The notes below the pieces were generated by a model. That model was given only the letters and a program-made list of their open reading frames with translations, was not told where the DNA came from and searched no databases. Below are positions 49,693-61,270 of a stretch of DNA of 64,000 bases, in pieces. The stretch spans positions 2,914,001 through 2,978,000 of the forward strand of contig JASFXZ010000037.1 in the NCBI GenBank assembly GCA_032209605.1, given 5' to 3'. A program made the position numbers and the translations under genes. Position 1 is the stretch's first letter. Every line of letters begins with the position of its first letter. This stretch comes from Mactromeris polynyma (taxonomy: Eukaryota > Mollusca > Bivalvia > Venerida > Mactridae).

Positions 49693-50034
49693 GTAAATGT
49701 CCATTTTATTCTAGATATGCATTCATTGTTTGACCATTGTTTCAATTATTATTGCCATGATTTGATTATTTGAACTATTTCTGAATTGCAGTATTGGTCG
49801 CATTCTAAATGACACATTAACGTATATGAGTTAATAATGTTGACACAGCTAACGTTAGGGTATAGAGTAACAAAGTGCTTGCAAAATCCTTTACTAAATC
49901 TGTTCATATCGAGAGAGAGCAACTTGGACTGCTTTGCAAACTATCTGTAATACTGAGAGTATGTAATACATCGCCTAGTCACCGTAAGTTCATGAATCTT
50001 CATGCAATGTGACATTTTTGTTTCTATTTTTCAG

Positions 50035-50289
50035 ACTCATACTGATGATAAGGTGTTTCATTATCCCGCCGGATCTCTGGGATTTAGTGTTGTTATCTAC
50101 ACTGTGTGTGCGTGTATTGCCCTTAGTCTTCTGCTTATCCGACGTTATGTACCATTATTTGGACGTGCCGAGTTAGGAGGCCCACAGGGCCCTAAAATCG
50201 CTTGCGGCATATTCCTTATTTTCTTGTGGGTGATGTACATATTACTGTCATCACTACAGGCTACAGGTGTCATTAAATCCCCATTTTAG
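50035..50289 (+). CDS. Na+/Ca2+ exchanger, terminal coding exon 10
   Basis: 84 codons and TAG: the last membrane segments (GSLGFSVVIYTVCACIALSL, IACGIFLIFLWVMYILLSSL), the AELGGPQGPK motif matching NCX1 GELGGPR, and the C-terminus ATGVIKSPF. Acceptor tctatttttcag. Downstream AATAAA at 50586-50591 is a plausible poly(A) signal. Confidence 0.97.
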   Translation, partial: THTDDKVFHYPAGSLGFSVVIYTVCACIALSLLLIRRYVPLFGRAELGGPQGPKIACGIFLIFLWVMYILLSSLQATGVIKSPF

Positions 50290-51201
50290 ACAAATAAGCA
50301 CCATAGTCGTCCGCTAGTTTTATATATACAATATCCAAACTGCCTTTGAGAAGTATAATTGCTGTAACATTTTCTGTTGAAAATGTCTTATGCAAGACTG
50401 TATAATTTAGTGTTTTAATCTACGCATATAAGGATTCGTACAAGTGAACATTTGCATGAAATCTCTACGGACATTCTTCCTGTTCCATGGTATGACATTT
50501 AGCTGTCCATGACAGACACCTTTAGTAGACTTATGTACTCAAATTATATTGTCTAAATTAACCACTCAACTAGAATAGCCTTCTTAATAAACAAATTGCC
50601 GCACCAAACGAAATGTTCAGAAAAATTGGGACTGATATTCTGAATTACGAGGTGCAAGTTGAATTACAATATGTACAAATTATGACATTGACTTTTCCTA
50701 CCTTTTGTCATTACTTCAAACTATGCAACAGCATAACTTTCTAAGGATTTTAATATTACAAGATCCAGATTCAATATGTGACATTTCATTGTTTACGGAG
50801 TGTTTTAGAAATAAGCAATACCTTTTACAGCAAACGAAATATGTTGAAAATCAAATGTTAACATGTAAATGGCTGGCTTTTTATGTTGTACGTTTATCAT
50901 TTATATATATATATATATATTACATACATATAACATTTGCTTCGTGCGTTTGTATGCATTAGCATATTTATGGTTATATATTGTGTAAATGCCTTTTATT
51001 TTATATTATCTTTTAACAATTTAATAAAAGTTGATTTATATCTCCAGTTTCTTTTTCTTTAATTCAATAATAACCCTCATACATACATGTAGTACTCTTA
51101 TTACAATTAATGAAGAAGTCGAGCAGGAAATGCCAGATAAATGGATACTGCCACCAAAAAAGCAAACGATAACGCGGACATACGTTATCCTTACTGAAGT
51201 C
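50290..51201. other. 3' region between two convergent genes
   Basis: Exchanger 3' UTR (AATAAA near 50586 and a weaker candidate near 51022), a short (ta)n run near 50905-50920 and no other gene. The minus-strand gene ends from the right with its own AATAAA at 51202-51207. Confidence 0.6.
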
Positions 51202-51207
51202 TTTATT
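51202..51207 (-). terminator. Poly(A) signal AATAAA of the death-domain gene
   Basis: Minus-strand AATAAA 39 bp beyond the TAA at 51246-51248. Confidence 0.5.
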
Positions 51208-51245
51208 AAAAGCCTATTAGATGAGAACCCGGTTTGACCGAACTT

Positions 51246-51943
51246 TTATTCCGGCGTCCATGTGTTAATGTAATTCACCGACGGTGCATCGGGTAACTCT
51301 GAAGTTTTCAAAGCCAGACCATGTAACTCCTTCAGTGTGTTATTGTTTTCTTCACGAACTTCCGAACTTTCAAATTCAATTTCACTTCTTTCCTCACACT
51401 CTTCACCTTTGTTCGATTTTAAGGAATCACAAATCTTAAACAACATTTCCACAAGTTTTGGCAAGTAACACAGCACACCTTCAAACACTTCCCTCTCAAT
51501 TCCCGCGATCATATAAACCTTGGTAATGTTTTCGTCAGTCCCAAATTTATTACCTGGTTCTAGCATCTCTTCAATCTCACCGAGCAGACGATTAAACTTC
51601 TCACAGGAATCGGGATGCAATGTTTCGTCAAAAGTTACTAGAAGTATTTTTTCACTGATACTTTTAACAGTCAGTCGAATGATATTAACAATGGCAAGAT
51701 ATTCGTACAGGAGTTCAATACCTTTACCACGAGCCATACTTTTACTCTGTCTAAGGTTGTGGTAACAACTGATAACATCTTGAAGACACTGAATGTCCTG
51801 TTTATCACCAGGTAACACAATTCGTAACGTCACCAATAAATCTTTCATAGAATCTTTGAATTCATTGCACCGTTCATCAACAGTTATAATTTTATCGTAT
51901 AATTCCTTGTGCCAGGTTTGTAAATCAAAATTGCGTATTTCAT
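51246..51943 (-). CDS. Death-domain adaptor gene, terminal exon
   Basis: 231 codons and stop. It begins DEIRNFDLQTWHKELYDK after acceptor ctatttgttttcag and continues as predicted helices (IITVDERCNEFKDSMKDLL..., ELLYEYLAIVNIIRLTVKSI, LPKLVEMLFKICDSLKSN). An acidic low-complexity stretch (EECEERSEIEFESSEVREEN) follows, and the end is YINTWTPE. I recognise no named domain in this part. Frame and phase join exactly to the exon at 52292. Gene role: see 54336. Confidence 0.85.
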
Positions 51944-52291
51944 CTGAAAACAAATAGATAATGTATAATGAGAATATGTCTTCATATAATGTAATTACAA
52001 AGAATCGAATTTTGAAAACCGACGACTCAGTCGCATGTACACTGAGCCACTCTTCTAATTAGTCACCGTAAGTTTGTGTTGTTCATTACGTTTGAGGCAT
52101 GTACTCGCGTGAATTTAAACGAGAAACTATGGGGTGTTCAATATAACACAATACACAATCGACGGACATTTGAGGATTTTAACAAGACCTTAGCATCATT
52201 AAAACAAACACAGACACGATGTGTGCCTATTCTCAATATGCTTGCGAATACACATTTGGTGAATCAAATTACTCTAAAAGATTGATAGTAC

Positions 52292-52828
52292 CTAAATCAA
52301 GACCTTGTCCAACACCATCGCAGACATCGTCATCATCACAGCGAAAATAATCAACAATCACATCAACGGGATGTGTGGCAGCGTCTTCAATCGGTCCACG
52401 AACCAATAATATATCTCTGTACTTGTTTATAAGTCCTTCTTCAATATCAACGGATAATTCCAGACGACGAGCTTTTAGTCGATTCAGATGTTCCTTGGTC
52501 ACTAAAGCGGTATGTACTATCTTTTTCAAGCGTCCAGTAACATAGTTTTGGTAAAGAATTTCAAACGCGCCCAAATTAAAGCAAAGGACAAATGCATTTA
52601 TAGTGAAACCAACTTGACTTAGACGTTGAATATTGATTCCTTCGTGCCCAAAAAGGTCTTTGAGTTCTTTGAAATGTGCTCGCATGTTGGCTTTCACAAG
52701 TTTCACGAAGGAAAAACATGTATGTTTGAAGTCATCTTTTGTTGATTTGAATGCATCCTGTGTTTGTTCGATCTCGTCTTGATCTGCTCGCTGAATTGCT
52801 TTCACTGTGATCTTCAGCTTTACTTCAC
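52292..52828 (-). CDS. Death-domain adaptor gene, TRADD-N-like exon
   Basis: 179 codons. After a coiled segment (KAIQRADQDEIEQTQDAFKS) comes GINIQRLSQVGFTINAFVLC, FNLGAFEILYQNYVTGRLKK and VTKEHLNRLKARRLELSVDI. The pattern of a beta strand, an aromatic-rich helix with YxxGxL, a basic helix, then an LxLxVxI strand and (E/D)xxxxKYRDIL resembles the N-terminal domain of TRADD and the TRADD-N-like domains I recall from bivalve proteins. Acceptor ccctgttgcag. Donor GTACTA is weak, but the phase fits both sides. Confidence 0.82.
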
Positions 52829-53084
52829 CTGCAACAGGGCATGAATTTATTTGAAGCGTTTATGTACCTGAATTTAGTATACACTGTTGAATTATTATAA
52901 ATATGACTGACTTTGTTACTTGACGCGTTTCTTATTTAGTATATATTCACCATAAATGGGGCTGATGTAATAAAATATGCATTGGTTGTAGATAAAACTA
53001 ATGCTGCAAATTTACCCACATTACCGTCTTTCTCCGTTCAATGGAACAACAACTTTACATACATGTATATATACGCATACTCAC

Positions 53085-53231
53085 ATAAATCTGACGGTTT
53101 TGATAGAGTCACTTGAAACACCAATGGATTCACACCTGTCACTATGTTGTGCTGCGCTGTGTTGTTCTTCTTGGTCGTATCTTGGTCGGTACTCGCTGAC
53201 GATTTAGGCTTTGACAATCGAGCGGCAAGTG
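53085..53231 (-). CDS. Death-domain adaptor gene, linker exon
   Basis: 49 codons, ALAARLSKPKSSASTDQDTT... NPLVFQVTLSKPSDLC. Low-complexity Ser/Thr/Lys linker, then the first strand of the next domain. Acceptor ttttccctattag, donor GTGAGT; phase 1 at both ends. Confidence 0.75.
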
Positions 53232-53898
53232 CTAATAGGGAAAATGATTGAACATTACTTCTCTCAGCTTATGGTCAGTCAGACATAAACTCGTCATATT
53301 AGGGGGAAGTACCTTATATATAACAACACCATTTGATCATTGAAATACAAAATATCCAGCGTCTGAGTCCACACGGCAATACGTTCATTTTACAAAATTA
53401 GCATTACATATTAGTGTAGAAATTGCATTTTTATACGACAAGCAAATAGGCAACACCATATTCCAGCAATCAAACACCAACGCGGTACGATAAACCTATA
53501 ACAAAATAAACATAAAAGTCAAGCAGGAAATGCCTCATACAAAATACACCGTCGCACTATGTTAAGAAATAACGACACATTGCAACGTCCTGATGACACG
53601 TCAGTATTGTATATTCAGATGTTCCTCCCATTCCGTTCCAAAGCACTGGTCAAATGCTGCCACTGTACCTGCTTGTTTTAAATGGATATATCTGCACTTC
53701 GTGTACATATATACATTAAGTTATCCTTTGGTAGGGATATGCCCTTAATATTATAAAACTCATTTAGGCAAACTAAAAAATGTCTTGTCTACTGGGGCTT
53801 GGACGTAAATATTTCAATCGACGAATAATAAACATAAACTTCTCAATCCAGATAAACGTGGCATGTAATGTTTACGAAGAATGTAATAATTATAATAC

Positions 53899-54006
53899 CT
53901 TTCTGTTTGGCTTGCTTATTGACAGATACATCATGTGCTGACGGCGCTGTAACAGGGCGGCCCATATAGGGTACACGTCGCTTTTGGCTCATTGACTTCA
54001 ATTCCT
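53899..54006 (-). CDS. Death-domain adaptor gene, basic linker exon
   Basis: 36 codons, EELKSMSQKRRVPYMGRPVT... NKQAKQK, basic and Pro-rich, after the death domain. Acceptor tatttctcctacag, donor GTATTA, phase 1 at both ends. Confidence 0.75.
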
Positions 54007-54069
54007 CTGTAGGAGAAATATATGACATAGTTCTTGCTAAATGAATGCCTTGTAACATTCAATATAAAG

Positions 54070-54270
54070 TAGGGATGTCAACGAATATTCGAACATTCGT
54101 TCATATGTCCGAATATACGGATACTGATTAGGGATTTGAATATTCGATAGAAAACATCAATATGAAAGATACAGACTAGCGTATGTGTTAATGGTCTGGT
54201 TACCATTGAATTGAATGACACGTTATCTACATGCGTTAATACACGTCAAGTTGTATATCAGGGGGCCAAG
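54070..54270. mobile_element. Partial hAT-type MITE, second copy
   Basis: Starts TAGGGATGTCAACGAATATTCG, like 43919. Further in, aagttgtatatcagggggcc corresponds to the inverse of the 43919 interior (ttgcccccaaatatacaac). The far end is not recognisable. It lies in an intron of the death-domain gene. Confidence 0.7.
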
Positions 54271-54335
54271 ATAGAAACATTAAAACTCTGATGACGACAA
54301 TAAAATAACGAACACAATAAACAATGTGTGCTCAC

Positions 54336-54575
54336 CTTCTGCACGCCTTAGTCCAAGAAATTGTGTCACCTTTAGCAATTTCTCACGACTTGCCGATCGA
54401 CCGACCATTTCATGCCAGCGACACAGACCCTGAAACGCCATTTCTGACATCCGGGAACTTCCATAATCTCTTTCCAGCGTGTCTAATACAGCATCTGCCA
54501 CTCCGAGCTCCTCGCAAACGTCCCTCCATTGGTGAGCTATATACGGCGATACACGCTTGCAAATGTTTCGAATTT
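54336..54575 (-). CDS. Death-domain adaptor gene, death-domain exon
   Basis: One exon encodes nearly a complete death domain: ICKRVSPYIAHQWRDVCEEL, GVADAVLDTLERDYGSSRMS, EMAFQGLCRWHEMVGRSASR, EKLLKVTQFLGLRRAE. This matches the six-helix family pattern (W..v...Lg..d...e.i...y...e.a...L..W.......a....L...L..l.). The domain mediates homotypic contacts in apoptosis and NF-kB signalling, so the protein is probably a cytosolic adaptor. Visible exons total about 609 residues in the order death domain, linker, TRADD-N-like domain, helical C-terminus. Acceptor catgtatatttcag, donor GTGAGC. The gene is tail-to-tail with the exchanger gene. Confidence 0.93.
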
Positions 54576-55397
54576 CTGAAATATACATGAAGATCTATAT
54601 GTAGAAGCACTTGTGATCAATATAGAAAATGATGCTATGGTTAATGCATGTGTCAACAAGGAAGTCACAAATTTAATACAGTTAGTATGCAATTGAATAA
54701 ATAACCACACGTTACCATAAGACAGTACACACGAATGCACGTCTCACTAGTAAAGTATACATGTTCTGACTATCCAACACAGGCAATCCAGAACAAGCTT
54801 CACATGAAACAAATCTCCTTTGAGCAATTTATACACAGCCAGTAAAGATTCGTGCTTGGTCTATCAAGTGGCCAGGTGCAACCACAGGTGTTTGCTATGG
54901 TTGGGTCAGTAACAAGACCGATACTTGGTCACACGTTATGAGTATTTCACAGACATACAAACTGCCTTCCAGACACAAGTAGAGGGTTTAGTTCTTGCTG
55001 ATTTTGAATTATTGAACTTTCTATAAACTATCAAACATGAGCTCTTTAAATATAAGATAAAACCAAGCGATTAGTTTTTTTGGTCAAAAATCAATTAGGA
55101 ATTAATTCTTTTTTATGGATTTATCGACTAAGTTATTCGTTAGATTGTCAAACTGAGTTGAAAACACACTTTCGTCTGTTTGTAATCTACTTCTCATATT
55201 AGAGGTCTAAAATATAAATGCTTGTCTAAGCAGATAAATCACCAATCAATATGATACACAAGGAACGTAGAGATCTAATGATAAACGTGTACTAGTATTC
55301 ATTTTACGGAAATCAGTACTCAGACGTTTACTCAGGATAAACGCCTGATTTCATTCCAGAAGACAATCCAATATATGTACACACTATTAAAGATAAT

Positions 55398-55576
55398 ACA
55401 GTAAAACTTCACTTTAAGATCACCTCAATGATAAGACCATCTCGAATTTTAGAACACAATTTTCAGGTCCAATTTCACTGTTTTGCTTTTATTCAGCCTC
55501 AATATTAAGACCAATTCAATAAGAAGACCAGTTTTCAAGGTCCCAGGAGTGGTCTGATTATTGAGGTTTTACTGTA
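55398..55576 (+). mobile_element. TACAGTAAAAC-type MITE, copy 6
   Basis: Intact ends tacagtaaaacttcacttta and ttgaggttttactgta; interior gatcacctcaatgataagac, ccaatttcactgttttgctt, gttttcaaggtcccaggagt. In an intron of the death-domain gene. Confidence 0.88.
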
Positions 55577-55920
55577 TGTGATTAATAACTGAAGAACAAG
55601 CAGCGCTACAGCTACAAATATACAACATGAGGTTTAGATGATGGATTTAAACACAAAATAAAACGAAAATTATTATTATTAGACAAGACATCGGTAAAAC
55701 CGACGGATGCGTCCTGAAGTAAGTGAAAAATCAACGAGTCGGATTAACATGACTTGTGCTTGAGACAGTATTTATAGTACAGCTTGTATTTTCAATTACA
55801 AAACTTTACGGGGGCTGAACGTACACAATTATTAAACGTAATATGTGTTGAGAGTAGAAAGAAATATATTGAACAAATTGACTCAGCAAATAAACACACA
55901 TATTTCATGAGGACAAATAT

Positions 55921-56054
55921 ACGGTGGCATAGAGGTGACATGTGTGAAATTATTTTTATCTCGTGGCCACGACTTAGTATTTCATGGGAACGAGTTAGTA
56001 GGTCTCGGCCACGAGATAAATATAATTTCACACATGTCACCTCTATACCGCCGT
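55921..56054. repeat. Foldback element with 48-bp arms
   Basis: The arms 55921-55968 and 56007-56054 match at 45 of 48 positions (left starts acggtggcatagaggtgaca, right ends tgtcacctctataccgccgt). The 38-bp centre includes acgacttagta...acgagttagta, itself partly symmetrical around tctcgtggccacgag. It explains the open frames called on both strands here. Confidence 0.9.
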
Positions 56055-58446
56055 ACAAATAGCATCGTTTACTTTTGATGTGTTTTTTATACGAGCACAA
56101 TCGGTGAATGAACGAGCTCAACGATCTAGCTGTGTCATGATTCTATGTGCATAATTTCAACAACTCTCTAAACGGGTGGAATATACAAACACTACTTTGA
56201 ATTGGATTTCAAAGAAGGCATTCCTTAAAGCCTTGTAACATATGATTGAAAAAATGTTTCTGTAAACATGACATGAAAGTGGATACTTGTAAACATAGAC
56301 GGCACTTATTGTATAAAAATGGTGATTTTATCTTTTTCAGTTAAGCAATAAATCACATTAACATGTTTTGGCAGTTCTATTGAAAGTTTCTCTTCAGTCA
56401 GTCAATATTTTCTATCCCAATTCACTCACCGAAAGGGTAAATATTTATCTGAAATATAAAACTGCAATAGTATTTATTTTCTTCAGTACAATGAGAGGTA
56501 TGTATGGGAAAGAGATTATTGATTGTGTGGAGCAATCGTGTCAAATTCCATTTTACAATTTACACCAAGTTATATCTTGTCCACTTTCTATTCACTACAA
56601 GAGACTTTTATTCTTCCGTGACTAAAATGTCTTGAGAATCTATCAGATTTAAGTAAACATATTTCAAACGCGAATTTAACAAATGTATATTTGGAATATG
56701 AAATGAACATTCATCTTGATAAAATTGCGTTTGGCTAATAAATTACTTTTATTAATGTTTGACATATTTGAAAGAGGAAACAATTGTTAACATGAAATAG
56801 GTTTCATACACTCGAATACTTTCTGTCTGTTGTACTTAGTACTTAAGGCATGCAGAAAGTTTCACGCCTATTTCTGCTATGTAAAGTGTTTTCTTTTATT
56901 GAAGTACATGTATATTTGTTTGTTTATTAACGTTTCTTCTTTGTACAAATAACACTTAAATACACATAATGAAAACAATTTACAATGAACATAGCCACTC
57001 TAAATTAGAGTTATAAGAGACATCAAACATATGTTACATAAAGCATACTCTTATACATATGATAAGAAACTAGAAACAAATGCTAATCTTGGAATAAAAA
57101 CTAATTAAGGTAATACTTAGGATAAGAAACTGAAAGTATCTCGCACAAGCGTGCATAAGACAGACTGCTACAGCTCGGCTGCAATCTATTTATTCCACAT
57201 TCTATTATGTTAAAGATGGTCAAACAATTTATTGCTAGTTACGTATTTATTTATGTCTTATCAATGTACAATCATATAATAAGTATAATATATATAATAC
57301 AAATTATAACAATAAAAGTACATTGCCACTCCTTTCTGGAGTTACAAGAGAGTATATAACAATCAATATACACACATGTACACAATCAGACACAGTAAAA
57401 CTGAAGATGTATTCGCTAATCTTGACTTACAAGTTGCCTAAAGACAATAATAAAACACTGAAATAGGAAAATTGGCACTTATGCACACTGCTTTAAAAAT
57501 GAAGAAATATTTTAATTATTTTTCTTTAAACATCTGTGAAACGTGTACATTGGATTGAGTACTTCCAATATAAGGCGAATGAAAATCATCAACATTGAGA
57601 TTCGGAATTGTTTAAAGCATTTTACGCAGAACAAAATATGTAGGGCAACTTTTTTAAATATGTAAATAACACAGTTCGTTCGAACATGCAAATATGGTGA
57701 ATGTCATAGTCCAATACTAGTTACTTTATTTAACCCCCTAGGCGTGTGACATTCAGACCAGGATACGTAGCAAAATTTATGTTCACTTTTATAATACGAT
57801 TATTGGCATTTAACCGTGTTCCTTTATCCATCATTGATCTATGAGCGTTATACATCAATATTGATTTTAAACGTTATTGTCCGAAAGTAAGCCAGATAAT
57901 AGGTATAAAAGTGCATAGTATTAATATGAAATATAATATCTGCAGTAACTTTATTAATTCTAAAATGTTGTGGTAGCTCGTTAATTTGTATTTATACATT
58001 AAATTGTGAAGTATGTTTGCGTATATGGGAGGAAAGCAATCGACTATCAATATTAAACAGTACTTGAACAATTTGAGATCTAGCAAACACACCCACTCCT
58101 CCACAAATCATGAATACAGAATAGTTTAGTTTATTTGGCTTAAGCATATACATCTTATCACCATGAACATAATGTATACATACAATTATAAATACAATCA
58201 CATGCATGCATTCAAACAGCTAAGCAAACATATTTACAATGTAACGTCAATAAGTGTTTGTTCAGAGGCAACATTACAAAAACATTATACTCCCTACAAC
58301 AACAAAATATTACATGTGTCCCAATATATCCAAATGGTTAATTCATTATATTGAATGTACATGTTGTTCAATACAAAATGGAACGTCTTCTTTCAAGTGC
58401 TTTGATGAATATATCAACTAATTCTGTAATGAAATGCGTTTTACAG

Positions 58447-58555
58447 TGGATATGAATTATTGGTGGCAGCATTATCTCTCGTGTAGCAACATGAAGCCTC
58501 GTGTTAGCGGAAATACGGAAAGCATGAAGCAAATCAATGTATTGCTCATATTAAG
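58447..58555 (+). CDS. Candidate exon a of an unidentified plus-strand gene
   Basis: Acceptor gcgttttacag, then 36 open codons (DMNYWWQHYLSCSNMKPRVS, ESMKQINVLLIL), then donor GTAAAC. Enters phase 1, exits phase 2. The exit phase and last codon (AG+A = Arg) fit the exon at 59056. No family recognised; upstream exons were not found. Support is frame, splice signals and phase only. Confidence 0.35.
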
Positions 58556-58639
58556 GTAAACGTTAAATAAAACACAAACTATTTATTAGATATGTAAGGT
58601 AATCAATATATGCACAAAATATAGGTTAATTCAATCGTA

Positions 58640-58884
58640 TGTCTTGAATGCAAGCAACTCTAATATACAAGTTATGACCTTCTCCATATGTATATTTGAA
58701 GTTTGTAATCAGTATGTTACATTCAGTAAACTATATCCATGTGATATTGTATGGAAATTGTATGTGATCATGTTGTACACAGTTAGTCTGTCTTGTATGT
58801 ATGCTTATTGTATGTCCTCGTGGACTTTAAAGCCTAATTGGAATTTAAATAAAAGGTCTGTCTGTCTGTCTATTTGTCTGTCTT
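58640..58884 (+). mobile_element. Probable 3' end of a truncated LINE with (TCTG)n tail
   Basis: Sequence ending tttaaataaaaggtctgtctgtctgtc has a poly(A)-like AATAAA followed by a GTCT microsatellite tail, a common non-LTR retrotransposon 3' end. The preceding cctcgtggactttaaagcct is consistent with a 3' UTR. No 5' part is visible. Confidence 0.5.
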
Positions 58885-59055
58885 AGTTATGTAGTAATAC
58901 CATATTTGGTGCTGACTGAAATAATAATGCTTGTGCATGATTTACAACTAACCAGTATCTACGATGGTAGTGCTATAAATGTATATGTTTACTGGGGAAA
59001 ACATTCGCATTTTTATTATTTTAAAGTCAGATTACGATTACTGTTTTTAAGTTAG

Positions 59056-59141
59056 ACAATCTCGAAGTCTTCAAGTCCGTTTGGTTGATGGTGAACAGTA
59101 CCTACATACTCATAGCATAATCCAATTCGAGCCTACTGAAG
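59056..59141 (+). CDS. Candidate exon b of the unidentified plus-strand gene
   Basis: Acceptor ctgtttttaagttag, 28 open codons (RQSRSLQVRLVDGEQYLHTH, SIIQFEPTE), donor GTAAGT. Phase matches both exon a and exon c. Not recognised. Confidence 0.35.
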
Positions 59142-59262
59142 GTAAGTAATGACTCGTGAGTACTGCACATGTTGTATTGTAAGATATACGTGTACAATGT
59201 AATAGCAATACGCCATACATGTATGTCTCCAAAATTACAATCAATAACCAATTAAATCTTAC

Positions 59263-59364
59263 CTTCATTTGTCACCTTTGCAACAATCGCCGCTTGTCCA
59301 GCAGATTTAGTTCGATTCATAACAGTATGTAATCTCTCATAACTTTGCTGGACAATTCGTAAAT
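59263..59364 (-). CDS. Death-domain adaptor gene, most 5' exon found
   Basis: 34 codons, LRIVQQSYERLHTVMNRTKS... IVAKVTNE, joining in phase 1 to EIRNICKRV of the death-domain exon. Acceptor ttaattcgtcgtcag, donor GTAAGA. Helical, Gln/Arg-rich. An exon upstream must supply the first codon position; it was not identified and may lie beyond the window. Confidence 0.55.
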
Positions 59365-60383
59365 CTGACGACGAATTAAAGGATAATCAGTAACTTTCCT
59401 AATCCTTAACCAAATGGTAAATGTACACTTCAGTGCTCACACCTCTCCACAGCTAAATTGAAACTAATTTTCCATGTGTACGTTTAGACTATTTGTCCTA
59501 AATATGATGTCCCTTAAAACAACAATGAACAACAAACTACACGTGATTTTACTATTCAAAAATTTAACAGTATACGTATTGCATTTATAGCAAACTTCCA
59601 ACACCAAATACTTTCAATCAATATTAAACAGTAAATTCTAACGTGTACTTAACACATCTAGAAGTTAATAACAAATCCAAACGTTTCATATTATCGCGAG
59701 GAAAACGAACAAACATTATGGCTGTGTTCATCCACTTGTCTGATTTTTACTTTTCATTTAACACAAACAATACACCCCATTCACAATCGTTTATGATTAT
59801 TGATTTCGAATTTTAGTGCGTAATAGATAGCCCACAAACAGTTCTTTAAGTAAACATCGAGTCAAGGGGTACTTGTATTTCACTATACAGACACTTGGAG
59901 TCTTTCATATGTCCTTCCATATTTTCACTATTATCGCTTTCTTTTCCATTGAACAGGTTAAGTTCTTAATTTTCTCCGTGAATTTAATGAGATATGACTG
60001 ACTGTCATGAAAATAATATAGAAGTTTAAGCTGACACAATTATATTATTGTTAGCGATTAAATTTTGCTACATTATATTGGTAAGAAACACTTGTTACCG
60101 TTTGACAAACTAATTATATTAGTATCTACATGTGTGTCAGTACAAAACAAGGTCGTTAAATTACTTTTATTCTTTTATGAATGTAATACTGTCTGAAAAC
60201 GTAGCTATGATAATGACAGGAATCGATTCAACATTAACTAGCTAACAGGCACTGTGGATTATTCACATCGAGGCCACAATACAAATATCTGTGTCGTCTT
60301 TTCGTATATGCACAAAATATGATTAATTAGATAAAACATCAGTTATTATTGTATGAATGTTTTTGTGTAGTTTATGCATTGTA

Positions 60384-60586
60384 TACGGTAAAACCCTCGA
60401 TAATATGACCACCCTTAGGACCCTTGAAAACTGGTCTTAATATTGAGGTGGTCTTAATAATAAGGTTGAATAAAGAGCAAAACAGTTGACATGGACTTGA
60501 ATATTGTTATTTTAATTTTGAGGTGGTCTTATTACTGAGGTGGTCTTATTACTGAGGTGGTCTTATTTAAGTGGGTTTTTACTGTA
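60384..60586 (-). mobile_element. TACAGTAAAAC-type MITE, copy 7, with a small internal duplication
   Basis: Inverted relative to copy 1. Ends tacggtaaaac and ggtttttactgta; interior cttgaaaactggtcttaata, gagcaaaacagttgacatgg. Near the right end tgaggtggtcttattac is repeated in tandem two to three times, a small-scale version of the array in copy 5. Confidence 0.85.
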
Positions 60587-60742
60587 TATGCATGACTTGC
60601 ATGATTGTGCTGTTTATGTTGTTTGATAGATGGCCTCGAGTGAGATAAGCCTTACGGGGTTATTGAGCGTCCATCTCTAAATAAAAAATATAGTGTCACT
60701 ATTATTGTAATCTTATTTCGAGGTGTTTAAATATGTCAACAG

Positions 60743-60944
60743 GTGGCATTGAGACATCGATAAGTCAAGTATCAGTCGGTGGTGAAAACAAGACATTGGT
60801 TTTCTTTTTCGTGAATGTACTCATTCAACTCAAATATACACCCGATGAACTAGTATATATCAAAGCTGATAAGGTCAAGTTAAATTTAATCATTTATACA
60901 GACGCTACACGAGAACATCGTTTAAAATTAAAGAAACGCACTTG
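60743..60944 (+). CDS. Candidate exon c of the unidentified plus-strand gene
   Basis: After acceptor tatgtcaacag a frame of 67 codons is open: GIETSISQVSVGGENKTLVF, then LKYTPDELVYIKAD, then TDATREHRLKLKKRT. Entry phase matches exon b. The right boundary is uncertain: GTGTCG at 60945 keeps phase with exon d, while GTCAAG at 60874 and GTAAAA at 60950 do not. Alternating hydrophobic residues suggest beta strands; family unknown. Confidence 0.35.
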
Positions 60945-61270
60945 GTGTCGTAAAATATGTTTCATAAATATCTTTGTAGATCATAGTTTCATTTTGAATA
61001 TATCAATAAACTAAAAACTGAAACGAATACAATGCTGGCGTAATTAATTCATTATTCATTCATATTCGTTCTACTCAAACATATTTGATTTAATAGAAAC
61101 ATGCTACTTAACAGATTACTTGAAGATCACCCTGCAGCACAATGAATGGCTACAGTGCATTCTTAGGGCTAATCATCAAATACAAATACTGACAATACGA
61201 ATATTCGAATAATCGGTTATATTATTATTTGATGTTAACTGTTTTTATCTGATTGCGAATCTCTTTATAG

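Larger units (their letters stand above)
54576..59262 (-). other. Intron of the death-domain gene (4.7 kb)
   Basis: Holds the MITE at 55398, a foldback element at 55921, a LINE 3' end at about 58640 and, on the other strand, candidate exons of an unidentified gene. 56055-58446 is otherwise AT-rich. Two related fragments near 56990 and 57330 (gccactc...gagtta.aagaga) look like old interspersed-repeat remnants. Confidence 0.6.

Noticed and set aside
56368..56460. Plus-strand segment after ttttggcag as an extra upstream exon of the unidentified gene
   Set aside because: The more protein-like frame ends in the wrong phase for 58447, and the matching frame has weak character.
59900..59990. Minus-strand open stretch (SYLIKFTEKIKNLTCSMEKK) as an upstream exon of the death-domain gene
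   Set aside because: It has an acceptor-like cag, but no donor leaves the phase required by the exon at 59263.
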